Shown here: positions 30,101 through 45,100 of the stretch, one piece after another
Layout: every line of letters starts with the position of its first letter
Numbering within the stretch: position 1 is the stretch's first letter
Source: Anisus vortex
Lineage: Eukaryota; Mollusca; Gastropoda; Planorbidae
Direction of reading: 5' to 3'
NCBI GenBank assembly: GCA_949126835.1
Contig: OX421492.1
Coordinates: 42,310,998 to 42,374,997, forward strand
Length of the DNA: 64,000 nt
Position numbers and translations under genes: made by a program
Notes under the pieces: generated by a model
What the model was told of the DNA's origin: nothing
Databases searched by the model: none
What the model saw: only the letters and a program-made list of their open reading frames with translations

Positions 30101-33100
30101 AATAATTTTACTTTAATATAATCTTATATTAATAGAACATACCTCCGTGCCAAAACCCTTTCCAAAGAAAGTAATAATGTCAGAGAAAGTGCCATGATCT
30201 AAACTAATTGAATCAACGTAAGGTGAGAAACACTTTAGGAATTTGAACTGAAATATGTTTGGGTTCAGTGTCAATGATGTTGAATCATCACAGTCTGACA
30301 TCTTGTTTACAACAGGCTGGCAGATGGTGACTGTCTGATCGATTTCTTGTGAGCTGTCTGCAAAAAAGAATTGTTACACAATGCAATGTACAGTGTTGTT
30401 GAATTCATTAACTTACTTTATTTCCCTAAGGCGCAGTGTGACATTATCCTAATTAAGAACCTTCACCATCCAACGTTGCAGTCACGCAGTTATAGATTTA
30501 ACAATGCCTGTGGGAGTATTTCTGATACATCACATTGGAAGTACAGAACAAGCAACCTAGATGTATTTATAAATAATATTGCAACCTAGCTGTTGTATAT
30601 ATTACTAATATTGCCCAAATAATAATTTTACATATAAATGCAGTTAAGAGGTTAACAGCAATGCATAAAATTAGGTAGCTTTAAAATAATTTTTAGCCCT
30701 GATTTAATTATGAATTATATTTTTGTAAAAAAAAATACTTAAAAGTAATTGAATTGAAAGGATTTACAAGCAATATTTATGGAATTATATTTTATTTATT
30801 ATTTCAATTAATATTTATAAGGGGTATTATTTTCCTTTCATATTTCGATAAATAGTTTGCTCCAAATAAAAGTGTTTGCTTGAAACCAAAACCAGACCAT
30901 ACAGAGGATGTCAATAAATTATGCTAGTACACTTACTTGTTAGGTATTTAGCTTCAAATCCTAATTGTTTCACAGATAATGGTGCAGTGTAAGAGCTCTG
31001 TTGGGTGACTATAACAGTTCCTCTAAAGTAAATGGTGCTCTCTGAGTCCATATAGCCAGTCCAGTAATAGAAGTTACCAACTGTCGTAAATCTATGTGTG
31101 AAACTTCCTAGAAAGAGAAACATGAGAAGTTTAATGCTAATGTGCATCATCATTGACAAAATGTATATCTGTAAACTATTTATAAGGCTCCTTGGGTAGC
31201 ACTAGACTTAAAGTGTGGCTCATTGTTAGCAGAGAATGAATTAAGAAACAAAGAACAATTATTTAACCACAATAATAATTGTATACAGATGACAAAATTT
31301 TTATTGCCAGAAAATATTTACCAATTCTTTTTTTAACTCCTGAACTAAATCCACCAGGCATGGAAACTAGGTCAAATGGAGTGGCGGTTTGTTGAACACT
31401 GTAAGCAATATCAGAGACATATTGTGGTGTCTGCCATGTCCATGTTATGTAGTCACCTACATTCACTTTGACTGGATCTTTATCCCAGGCATATCCATAG
31501 CCTAAAACTGGGAAACAAATACAGCATAATCATATTAAAGCAATGTATTAAGCAGTATAAATGAGACACTTCTTTCATGTAACAATGTGATTATATTCTA
31601 ATTTTCTATTTATTTTGTTTACATTGTTAAAATTCATGATTTTTAACATTTGAATGTATTTTAAATATATTTTGTTTATTTATTTTTTTATTACACGAAC
31701 CGATTGTTCTGCTCCTAATATCACAAAAATAATTGTTTTTGGCATTAAACCAATTTTTTTACATTTTTTTTTAAGGGAGGATCAGAAGTGTGAAAGTCCA
31801 GCATTTATTGTGGCTTTAAATGCTGAGCCATAGGTTTATAATCTGATGTTTTAATATTACAGCTTTACAACATAAGCTAATGTAATAATATATATAATTT
31901 CTTAAACACTCTGCCACATTAATGACCTTTGATCCAAAGAAACAATTTAGAAGGTAAACATAGACAAATTATTGCAACTAACAGACCCTATTGTTTATAC
32001 TTACGTTTATGTACACCTGTTGCAGACACAGTGTGATATTTCCCTGTGTCATCAATACGACACTTGATAGATGTAGAAGAAAGATCAGTTATATCACATA
32101 GGTGTGGCCCCAAAGTGACAGACATATATGAAGTGTTTAAACTGAAACCATTGCCAGTAATGACCAGGTCTGTGCCACCATAAAGTGAACCAAAATCTGG
32201 ACTCATGCTTAGCACATTGAAAGTGTACTCTATCTCAGGGATTGTATTAGTTCTGTTAAAAAAACAACATAAATGTTAGTATTTATCAAATGTAATGGAT
32301 GTTTTAGGAAAATAAATGTGTACACAATAGCAAAATTAGTTTTAAAATATTTCAATATTTGTTTAAAAATGTATATTACTGGGTAACACAAGATAAGGAT
32401 GATCTAATTTTATAATTCTGCATGTGATCCCTTTACAACAGGTCAAAATGAGTCTAAAGCCACAGTTTTGTGTCACAACTATGATTTCCTACCTCAGATC
32501 AGCAAAGCCTTTAGAAAGTAAATCAATGATCAGCCTATATTTGCCATCAGGAAGAGATGGTAGAGTTGCTATAATAGAGGTGTCTGAATAGTGAGACACA
32601 TTCATACTGGCTTGTCCAAGTTTTACTGGCATAGCTGTATTGCCAAATCCTTGTCCACTAATAGTAATAGTGTCTCCACCTGCATTCACAATTCAATAGA
32701 TATCTCTTTAGCCAATATGCACATTGGTTAATGTGGGTAAAAATATTATTTATTTAAAGGTCTATAGTTGTTTACAAAAAAAAATCTAAAAACCAAAAAA
32801 AAAAATGTAACTTTTTAAGCTGTACTATTTATAATACTAAACACCCATAAGCTTGTTATTGCATACAAAACTAAATCCCTATTGTAGGAAAACATCGATT
32901 TATAACAACTATGTGCTCGGTATATTTGTCCAGCACCAATACCAATAATGTTTATGTTTATTGCTCTAAATAACAATGCAAGATGGTAAATGGCTAGCAG
33001 ATTCATTGGCCCAGGCTATTAATTTTGCCATGGCCGTTTGGTTAATTCAATGAATAATGAGTTATTTATCACAATAACATTGTGTTATCAAACATGTCCA

Positions 33101-36100
33101 CTTACCCAAAACATTACTACTTGATACAGAGATAGATTGAACCACTGGTGTATCAGCAAGTCTGTATGAGAATTCACCAGCTTGTATGGAGCTTCCCAAC
33201 TGTACAACAACAACTTTAGCCACTGTGTCACTCAGAATTGCCTGGGAAAAAATAACACATATACATTTCAAAGAAAGAAATGAGATACTTTTCTTTTGGA
33301 TGTGTAGACTACTAACTATTCTAAAGGCTGTTCTAAAAGTGATCTACTCACAGCTCTAGGAGTTCTGCATGTAATTGTAGATTGTGTTAAATTTTCCAGA
33401 GAACATTGGTCATCACCAACAAGTATTTTTGCATCAGGTGTGAAACCAAAACCTTTTATTGTCAGAACTGTGCCACCTGTTAAAGCATTTTTTATGTTAT
33501 GTTAAACACTAGATTAAAATCATGACATAAATAAAAAAACAACGCAGTACTATTAACACAAAACATTTGTTCCAAACCTAAACATACCTTCAATACTTCC
33601 AGAGTTTGGTGAGAATGAGGTCACATTTGTGATATATGTAAACTGAGCAGAGCTTTTGGCCAGGCCTTTACTGGCCACCGTTACTAATACATCAGCAGCT
33701 CCAGTGGCACCATTACCCAATGTGCACTGGATCAAACTGTTAGTAACACTTGTTACATTACATGGAGTGGTTCCGATGATGACTTCATTTTTGAATATTG
33801 ATGTGTCATCAAAACCGTTGCCTGTAATGCTGACAGAAACATCTGCTGAACCTGTGAATTATCAAATTACAGTTTTGAAGTATCATAATACAAAACAACT
33901 AACCCTATGAAATCTGAATCAACTCTTTTTTTTTCAGGGCGAAAATGTAAAAATAAATGTTAAGAAAAAATAAATGTTAACTAAAGCAAATATATTTTTA
34001 CAGAAAAGAATCCAACAAGAAAAGTTTTTTTTTTAAATTAATTTTGGCAACAGTCTAATAGAGAGCTGGTAGTACAACTTAGTGGACCAACCATACAAAA
34101 TCATATTATAAAACAAGTACCAATAAAAAAATACAAATTGGCCTTACCTTTTTCGGGCAAAATTCCTGTTACACTTGGGGTCTTATCAGAGGACCAGGTA
34201 AAGGAACAAGATGTCTTGTCCTGACACCGTGTTGGCACATTATTAATAAATGCGATCACTTGAGGGGTTGTGTGATATGTTCTTAGTAAGTCTCCCATGA
34301 TGGGTTTCAACCAAACACCTCCATTGGTTACTGTTTTCACTTCAACTTTCACATTAATGCCAGTTAAATCACTGCTATCAATCTGGTGACAAAAAAACAA
34401 ACAAAAGGGATAAACATTATGAGATTTTCATGCAGAACTATTTTTTTTTAGAGCTCATTTCATTATCATAATCATTCAATTAATATTCATTCTATTGTTA
34501 GTATTTGTTCTTGTAGCTGAGCCACATGACACAATTATACAATGCTTTAAAACAGGGGTCGGCAACCTTTTGATAATAGTGTGCCATAATAGCATTTCTA
34601 AATCATATTAGAAATATTAGAAACATATTAGAAACATTAAAGACCAAGTGAAGAGCTTTTTATCAAAATTGAGTTAACATTTGATTTTGATAATAAATAG
34701 TGTATTTAGCATCTGAATGTTAATAAAAATCATTTATACAAAATATCAGAGATAAATTTTAAGTAATTAGTTCAATATTTGCACTTAAATGTGTGTGTTT
34801 TTCAAAGGAAAAATCCAAATCTCTTAGCCATTAGAAATGTTTTTATTTCCGGCAATATAGGAAAGTGACGTCAGAGAAAGGATTTCAACTAGGAAAAATG
34901 AATATTGTTATGTGTTTTGAATCTATACCACATGTTTTGAATCTTTTCCCGGTTCTTATTTTTGAACAAAATGGTTAAATATAGATTTATAGCGTCGAGT
35001 TTTATTTCTTTATTTCCCTTCTCAAACGTCACTGCCGTATGAGGCTATTCCAAATCTCGTTCCTTTGAGAAAAACCTCTTCACTTGGTCTTTAACGCAAT
35101 GAAAACGGGTTAATTATCTCCCTTTAAATAAATGTAAGTCTTCAAATTTAATGCTAGTGATGCCAAATGAGTTAAGTTTTTTAATATAACTAATATTTCT
35201 TTTTAATTATTATTTCTTTTTACAGATACAGCAATTGAAGATGTATTCAGAGGTATACAATTAATTGACCTTAAACTGTTGTAAATAAACAATTCCTGCA
35301 TTCATTATTTAAGTCGATTTAAGTATTTTTTTAAACATTAATAATCACAACAGTTACAAAATATAGTGCTAGTATATAAGCAACAGTATAAAATATAGGG
35401 CTAGTAAATGAGCCTTTTATATTAATTACAATAATAATTAAAAATTGTTATAGAACTAATTATATTTGTGCTATATTAAGTGAGATGAGCATAAAAACTC
35501 TTTGCTAATTGTAAATGTAAGTAAAATATTTGGTCACTTGAGTGGTCAAGTGTAAGTGACCTCTTTGTATGCTTAAAAAAAACTTTCATGTGCAATATAA
35601 TCTTTTCACAATTGTAAGGTAAACTAAAACCAGGGGTAATTTATTGTTTTTCTAAACTCAGTGAGGATATACAATTTTACATTTAAATTAGTATTTTACC
35701 ATCATTTCTGGTTGATCCCCTGGGAGCGATGACATGGTTACTCTAAAAGTAAACGCTGAGCATGTGCCTGTGGTAACCTGGACTTTGCTAAAGCCAATAG
35801 ACATTGAATTCAGTCCACCAATCAGAGGATCTGGAGAGACTGTCTTAGCAACTTGAACTGGATCTGAAAAATTATTTGAATCAATATATTTATATATTAA
35901 AAAAGTTATCAGACATAAACTTGGAATTTTTTTTTTCTAATGCAATATTTTAGGTATCTTTAGGTCAATTATTACTTAGTTATAACTAATATGCTGATAA
36001 CAAGAAAATTTTAAGAAAATTATGATATCAACCTTATTTTATTACACATTTTAAGAAAATATTATTTGATATCACCATTTGTTTATTACCTGGAGAGGTT

Positions 36101-39100
36101 GTTCCATTGAATTTCACAATATAGCTACCAGCAATTGGAGGGGATGCTGCATTAACTGAAGTAACAGTCACTGTCAATAGACCTCCATTACTAATTGTGT
36201 AGTTGGAATCTGTTTTCTAAGAGAAAAACAAGCAACTCATTAAGGTACCAAACCACACTAAATCAAACAGCACTTTCTCTCACTCTCTACTAAAGCAAAA
36301 GAAAAACAACTAGAATTTAAACTTACAATAACCCAACATCAACACTGCTGCCAACTTACGCATAAAGGTAAAAATATAAAAAAAACATATTCAGCAGTTG
36401 CTTTTAAGATTGTAACACTTTGTGTTAAAAGATAATATAGCTTACAACGACCTGAATTTCACAGTTAAAAATATAAGATAGCTATTATTGCTTACAATAA
36501 CTTTTAAACTTTTACACAAATACTTACTGAAGCAGAGGCAACAGCAAATAGAGGAAAATTGAATCCACAATTGTGAGGCTTCAACCTAATAGTATACGTT
36601 GGATAGCTGCCTTCAACAGTGACAGTGTTTATCAAGGCTCCATTGGGTTGAACTTGAGGCATTCGCAATAAGTAGATCAAGTCAGCTGAAAAGGGACAAA
36701 TTTACTGAATTTACTTTATTTAATGAAATGTTTATTGATAATCCTTAAAGCGCTTAAATTCTTTTTCATATGCAGAGCAAATTAAATTAGATTGAGATGA
36801 TTGAAAATTAGCAAATGCTTTTTTTGATTTCATCAACTAATTAAGCTTATTCATTTCAATTATCAATTATTATTGATTTAAAATTTAATATAGGCACAAT
36901 AAAATCAGAAAGAGAAAATATTTGTCATGAGAAAAAAAATGAACTGAAAATACAATTAAAATGTAAGTTTGAATCAAAACTGAGGCAAAAAGAATGAGAG
37001 AATAATGAATTAGTATTATACATGATTTACAACCATTATAAAAGTATTCACCTTTAATTGAATCCAGAACAGACACTTTGTCAAATAAAACTTGGTCAAT
37101 GTAAACATCTTCAGTTGTGTCAAGCCTTATTGCCTCAACATATTCAATTTTCACTGAAGTTCCAGATACTAGTGAATTGAATAGTCCAAGGACATCCCCA
37201 CACCAGAAGGTCCATCTAAACAGGAATAGTTTAAAGAACAAACATCAACTATTGAAGAAAGTATAAAGAATATATTTGAATTCAATATAGTCTTGTGAGA
37301 TTATTTTAAGATTGAGTTTAATGTTGACCCCTGTGAAGTAATGCTTCTCCTTGCCCTCCAAGGTTACAAAACAAAACCAAGTAAAATCATATGAATTAGT
37401 ATCCTAATTGTTGCATTGCATTAAAGTCTTTTTAACTAAATAAATAATGGAATTTTTAAAAAATTCATCTTCATATTATTGGAATAAAATATATCTTTAT
37501 AATTCAAAAGGCAAATTATAAAAATATTAACCAGTTTAAACTAACTAATGAAAAGTATTTACCTGATCTAGGCTAAAAAATAAATAAACATAACTTCACC
37601 AAATGATTACATTAGCAATTAAATAGACCTAACTTAATGAAAAACTAGCCTTGACTAGTGGGAAGGCAAACATTAATTAACCTAAACTAAAAAATAAACA
37701 AAATATTATTCAACATTAAATCATACGTATACAAACATTAACTCTAACTAAACCAATAAATAAAGAAATCAATTGTTTGATAAACTTAACCAAGATTTAA
37801 GTCTAAGTTTAATAAGAAACATAAACAAACTAACAGTAAAAAAATATTTCTAGCCCCATTTATATTTAAATGTACAAATCAGAATTAAGAATCTCACTCA
37901 TTTTGCTTGGCATCAGGCACATAAAATCTTCCATTTGTATTGGCATCCTTAAATTTCAAATCTTTGTATGCAAACCAAACTCTAATAAATTTCAGACTTT
38001 GGCCTTTATAAGCAAGGCACATCTAAAAAAAAATGGGAAATCAAGTTTCACCCAAAAGCTAGAATTTAATGATCTAAGCAAGTAATTTAATTATAAACTT
38101 TAGAATAAGATTAAAATGAAATAATTACAAAGACAATGTTTAATATGTTAGAAATCTGAAATTATAGACCCAACATTAGAATAAAATACATACAAATTTG
38201 TTGCTGGTTGTGGACACAGACAATCCGCCAGTACTTGGTTTTACATATAAATAACTTGGGTTTTTCACAGAGTAACGCCCACAAAAGGGCTCCACATTGG
38301 ACACTCTGCTATCAGCTTTTTCAAAGTCATCCAAATTAGTAGCACTTGTCAGTAAAGGGTGGCATCTGACACTAAAAAGTTCCTCTACCGCCTTCTGGAC
38401 CTAAAACAAAATATTTCATTGGTCAATAACATGAAAACTTGTTTAATTATCTAATCCAATCTAGATGTAGTAAATAAAACACAAATGTATTATATGGTAT
38501 AAGATGACTATTATTACAGAAATTTTCTTAATTATTAAGAAATGAGTTTTAAAAAGAAACATTTTTTCAAAAGCTTTCATAAATTGTATTATTTTCTTTC
38601 AGAATATGTATTGGCCAGAATTATCCATACAATCTAAACTATATAAGGGAATTAATAATGACTAACCAGTGAATAAATAATTTCAATCCTGTAAACCTAA
38701 AATTACTCTTTTGTTGACATTAAACCACAGAACTGATTGATATTAAACCAAATCATTGAAACTATATGAAATTGAAAAATTGCCATGAAATTTATCATGT
38801 TCTTACATCAGCAACACCTGCGTTAATCTGTATAGGTCTGGTTGGAATACCATCCATGCTAAGAGTAAAAGTGGTAAGTTTTGGTTTTCCTAATACACTT
38901 CTGACTGAAGTAAAAGTTGAATCATTCATGTTAGCTCCAACAAGTTTCCCTTCAAAACTATTAATAGCTCCTGTAATGAAATTATGATGTTTCGGATGAG
39001 TATAAAAATATTTCTTATATATTATGCCAACAAATTTAATTTTTTTTAAATACGGAAAACTAAAATCATTTAATTAAATATTAAGCAAAAAAAAAATGAG

Positions 39101-42100
39101 AATCAATAATGAATGACCTTGTGATGAGTCTGAGGTCACAGTGATTGCAGTATGTGTTGAGTTATTTACAACATCAACAGTTACAGGGAATGTAACACTA
39201 GGAAGCTTTTTCAATTCATTTACCAGAACTGTACTTGTCAGTTGACTGATCTGAAGGGGTACTAAAAACAAAAATTCAGAATAGATACAACAAAAAAATA
39301 TATAGGGCCTACTATTGCTATTATTAGGTCAATATAAATGAGCACCAGAAGCTGGTTAATCTTTGACATATCTTATCAGCTGACATCTTTTCATAATGCA
39401 AATTAAACAATTCTATCATGGGGAGTAAAGTAGACATAACTAAGGCTTTAAATCCTCTAACAACAACTATCAATTTATCTGATTATTTTTTTGTTTAGGA
39501 GTGTTGACTACCAAAATTATTCTTGTTTCAATATCCTTTGATGTAGCAAGCTCAGGTTCTGTTAAACAGCCTGGATGCCCACACCAGGAAAACTTATTCA
39601 ATATTGTCCATTGGAGAAAGTAGAGCAATCAGGCTTTCAAAATTAAATGTGATCTGTTAGCTCTCTGAAAGAGGCATGTAATGTGATGTCAGGTTTTAGT
39701 GGTTTGCTATTATAATTGTGTATTGAAGACTAATTTAAATTTTAAATGCTGAACAAACATAACTTTGCCTATGATCATGTCAAATATCACATATTGCTTA
39801 CTAATGATGTAAATGAAAATTAATTTGTTAATTGATCAGTTTATATCAGTTAAGTCTTTGGCCCATTGAGTTTGCAATAACTATTCTTGTCTTCTAAGGG
39901 ATACCATATAAACAATCTATTCTTTTATCCTTAACTGATTACTTCCCTTGCCATACCCAAAATGATGTCAGAAAATAACCTTCTTATTTGTCCTACCCAA
40001 AGTTTAACAACTGAACAATGTTTTTAATATCTCAATCATTGATCCATGAAGACATTGCTTCCATGCTTTCATTGTATTACCTGTAAATACTCCATCAAGA
40101 CCAAGAGCAACTGACTCAGCATTGTTGATAAATGTTAAAGTCTGTACATCATTTGTTGCTTCACTGGCAGAGCCTGATACTGCTATATTTACTCTCTGAA
40201 ACAAAGATAAGCATTTTCATTTCCATGCAAGAAATTTTGAGTTGGTTAAGGTTAAGTGAAATAGTGTCTTTTTTTAGTTGAATACAAAATGAAAACATGA
40301 TCTAACTCTAGCATTTGATAGAATTCACACACAAATAGTAAAACTACCTGTATTTCATCATTCACAGTAGATGTAAAAATAATGTCCTGCACTTCATACT
40401 GAGCCAAACCAGTCATCTCTGGAGTCAAATCAGTTTGCATCGAATGGGCTACAAGTGTCACAAAAGAAGTTGTTGCAGAACTGCCATAATAGACTTCTGT
40501 ATAATATCTAGTAGAAAAAAAATGTTTTGATATTTAGTATGTTAAAGAAATGCAAATTAGGTCATTACACAGGGTTCTTACTTTAGAATATAAAATTCAC
40601 AAACTTTTCACAAACTCACTACAAAGTCACAAACCAATTTTTGCCATTTCTTAATGTTTACTGCCAGTGTGTATAGGGAGTTTAAATAAACAAGAGTTTG
40701 TTTTTTAAGCGCTTAATTAAGATAAAAAATTGATGGAAGCTTTATAAACAACTTCTCAACTTAACTTCAAGGTTTTTCACTGTTTAAAAAAGAAAGATAT
40801 TTTTAACACTGTTTTATCCATTTTAAGAGAAATTCCCAACCTTTAAAATATTTTGATCAGTTTTCCCACAACTTACAAAAATAAATTCAATTTTCACAAA
40901 TTGTGAAATCCATAAGAGCATTGTTCCATGTAGGTTTAAGAAATTAGTGACATTTTATTTCCAGTCATTTCTAATTTTCTAGGCTTTAAAAGGATTTTAA
41001 ATAAACATGTTTTCATTTCAACTGATCATTATAAAAATCAAATCATATTCCCCTATTGTGAAAACTGTATGACAAGTATTTAATTTCTTACTTTTGTTCA
41101 GCTTCCAAAAATACAGATGGTGACTCACTTGAACAAGAGCTGCCTTCAAAGATCTTAGTCTGTAATTATCATTTTATTTATTTCATCAGAAAAATATATT
41201 CTAACATTGTTCTTTAAGAAAACACAAGAACAGACTATTTGAATAGATTTGTTTCATTAAAAAAAAACTATTAGGAGTCAGTTTTACTTCACTTTCAAAG
41301 TCACATTTTACACGTTTTAAATGGACTCTCCCTCCCCTCCCCCTTTCTCAATTAGTTTTTTTTTCATATATAATAGCCAATGTATAAATGTTGAATGGAA
41401 TAGGTGAGATATTTAAAAAGTAGGTCAATACTTATGGCAATACACTTAGAAAACTATCTGCATGAAAGCAAAATGTGAAACTTTAAAATGTTTTATAGAA
41501 TAAGGTGAGGTAAGCATTTACATTTTTCTTAGCTTAAATTTTAAAACAGTGTTAAACCAAGATAGAGTCACAGCCAATACCTTATTGATTGGGTCCATGG
41601 TCAAGCTCATGTACAGAGATGCGCTATTGGCAGCGTTCAAACAAAATTTGTATTGTCCAGTGGTTATGGGAGCAAAGTAGCCCACCATTTGGATGGCATG
41701 TGAAGGCCAATTAGTAGCTGACCAGCTGCTCTGATCAATATGTTGCACAGTTGCTTTACTCCTGTCTATGCTGCTGGCATTGGTAGTTTCATTTTGGATG
41801 TAAACATAAAAGCCACGATTTCCTAAAGAAAAGATATTGACAAAGACATAAAAGTAAAAGCCACAATTACCAACGAAAAGATATTGACAAATATATATGT
41901 ATATACACTATATGTTAAGATGAATGCTATGTGAATGTGTTAATATGAATGCTATATGTTACGACTGAACACTAATTGTGAAGATGAATGCTAGGTCCTA
42001 TATGTTAAGATGAACACTCTATGTTAAGATGAATGCTATGTGAATGTGTTAATATGAATGCTATATGTTACGACTGAACACTAATTGTGAAGATGAATGC

Positions 42101-45100
42101 TAGGTCCTATATGTTAAGATGAACACTCTATGTTAAGATGAATGCTATGTGAATGTGTTAATATGAATGCTATATGTTACGACTGAACACTAATTGTGAA
42201 GATGAATGCTAGGTCCTATATGTTAAGATGAACACTCTATGTTAAGATGAATGCTATGTGAATGTGTTAATATGAATGCTATATGTTACGACTGAACACT
42301 AATTGTGAAGATGAATGCTAGGTCCTATATGTTAAGATAAACATTTTATGTTAAGATGAATGCTATATATTAAGATGAATGCTATATATTAAGATGAATT
42401 CTATGTGTTAAGATGAATTCTATGTGTTAAGATGAATTCTATGTGTTAAGATGAATTCTATGTGTTAAGATGAATTCTATGTGTTAAGATGAATGCTGAG
42501 CCATCACAGTCTGATTTCTAACACTACATTTACATCTTCAGGTGTGGTCAATAATATTCTACACTAAATTTCTCAAATGAAATTCATCTTATCATCCTTT
42601 TGATTTTGCCAGACCCTTGAAGTAAAAATTTTGCTAGCATAACAAAATTAAAAACCAGACCCAGGGTTATTATGCTGATAATGTTGCCAATGGGTAGAAT
42701 CATAACTAATAAATGCCCTTATTACAGAATTAGATATCTGTATTCTGAAAAATTGCAAATTATTTATTAAAAATTCACAACTAAACAAAAATGAATTATT
42801 ATTATATTACTGACCTGTATAATGTTGCAAGCTTTTCAAAACTGAATTATTTGGTGTCAGACATTTTATCTCTGTATCACTGATTGGTGGCTGAACTAAA
42901 CATTCTTCGTCTAGTATGAAAACATTTTTGAACAATAAAAAATTCAGTCAAATTTAAATTACATAAGCTTTGAATTATTTTATATCCCTGACAATATTAC
43001 AAACCATCAAAATCAAATAATAATCCTAAAGCAACTAATTAGTTTAAGTTTTCCATACATTTATTACACAGACAGTTTTAAAGGTTAAGAAAAAAAAGTG
43101 ACAGATAAGTGTTATTTCTACTTAAAAGTAAAGTACCCGTCGGATCGAACTGATCCATAGGTCCGATGAAGCAGCGTTCACCAGTTTCTGTGGCCACGGC
43201 ACACTATGTGATTGTGTGGCCAGCACTATGCACAGCCGCCGTTACTTTTACCCCAACTAAGGTCAGGTACCCATCAGAGCTGGGTAGACTCAGGGGCACC
43301 CTCCAGTCCCGGGAAAAAATCCTAGACTGCACCAAGATTCGAACCCAAGACCTTCGGCTCGCCAGTTGAACGCGCTGCCGCTCGGCTACCGTGCCCCCTG
43401 TTATTTCTACTTACCACCAATAAAAACTTGTGCTTTCCCTTCAGTTTCATCAAAGTATTGGCTGTAAACAGTTAAAAGTGTGTTGCCTTCAGTGCTACCC
43501 TCATGCAGGGACAAGCCAGAGATCTCTAGAAAGCAACAATAGTCATATTTATTTAAACAAGTAGCATATCATATCATAAGGGTTTGAAAACACAACACAT
43601 TCTTTTCTAATAAAAAATTCAAACAATTTTTTTTTTTAACTTTTGGTCTGCACATTGTTTGCATTGATATTACAAAAAACTAGACAAAACAAGTTTAGCA
43701 AGGAAATTTATTCAGTAAAATCATTGCTTTAAAAAAACACAATAAGAAACTAAATAGTAAAATCTAGTTCAATTTTATCTTGTTTTGTAAAGACTTTTAG
43801 AAGACATCTTTGTTAAAAGATAAACTAACATCTATGTTACAAGATAAACTAACCTCTATGTTACAAGATAAACTAACATCTATGTTGCAAGATAAACTAA
43901 CATCTATGTTGCAAGATAAACTAACATCTATGTTACAAGATAAACTAACATCTATGTTACAAGATAAACTAGCATCTATGTTACAAGATAAACTAACATC
44001 TATGTTACAAGATAAACTAACATCTATGTTACAAGATAAACTAACATATATGTTACAAGATAAACTAACATCTATGTTACAAGATAAACTAACATCTATG
44101 TTACAAGATAAACTAACATCTATGTTACAAGATAAAGTAACATTTTTTTAATAATTCTGTACAAGAGATTATAAAGAATGTTTTTTTAATTTGCAAATAA
44201 CAAACCAACCTGTGAAAGTTTGATACATTCCTACACCATTACGATGTACCTGTTTCAAAGTACTCACTGGTAATGATCTGCAGCAACAGAAGAAAAAAAA
44301 AAAAAAAAAAATATTTGATTTTGGAATTATTAATTTACAAAAAAATTATGGATGGAGGAATATTTTGGCGGTGGATTCTGAGGGTGCCACGAAGGATTTG
44401 TCCCCTTCAGTAAAAGGTCATGAATTTGTATCAGGTATAAAACTATACTCTATAAAAAAAAAAGAATTGTGCTAGCTAAATAATCCACTCACATGATATA
44501 GCCACAGAAACAGGTAGCTTAGGTAATGAAGAGATTTCAGACATAAAGCTGACCGTGATTATACTTAAACTGCCCTTAGAATATGCTAGTCACTGTTTTG
44601 CTTATGGACATTGCAAATTAGTCTAAATAATACCTCCAGGGTTTATTACAAACAAATTTACCAAACACTGATAACTAAGCTAAACTACTGAAATACCTAA
44701 CAGCAAAGTATTATATAATTTATCAAGTTATTAACTAGGTTACTTCTATTCAATTAATTTTTTGATGATCCAGTTTTTTTCTATTAAAATACCATTTTAA
44801 ACTAAGAAAGTGTTATCAATACTTTTAATTATTTATATAATTTGTCTAAACCTGTATAATAATTATAAAAATAAGTATGAATGATAATATTTAAACAAAA
44901 TAATTTATCCCCTCTAGCATGGGCAATAAATATTGAATTTGAATACTTATAGTATATTTGTGGATCATAATTTTGTGTTCCAACAGAATGTGCTAGCAAA
45001 TACAATCAATGTAAAACAACAAAAAGAACTAAGTACTACTAAGAGTTTTTTTTTTATTAATAGGCCTACCATAAAGTTTCTTCTATCAAACACTGAAAAT

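Noticed and set aside
31775..31840. Regulatory element conserved between intron 30 and the 5' flank
   Set aside because: The shared stretch is simply a piece of the LINE RNase H coding sequence.
43138..43398. Functional tRNA gene
   Set aside because: A- and B-box-like motifs are present, but the cloverleaf is not complete and the sequence continues into a SINE body with dispersed relatives.
43810..44151. Open frame of MLQDKLTS repeats
   Set aside because: Product of a 24-bp tandem repeat in intron 10; no gene signals.
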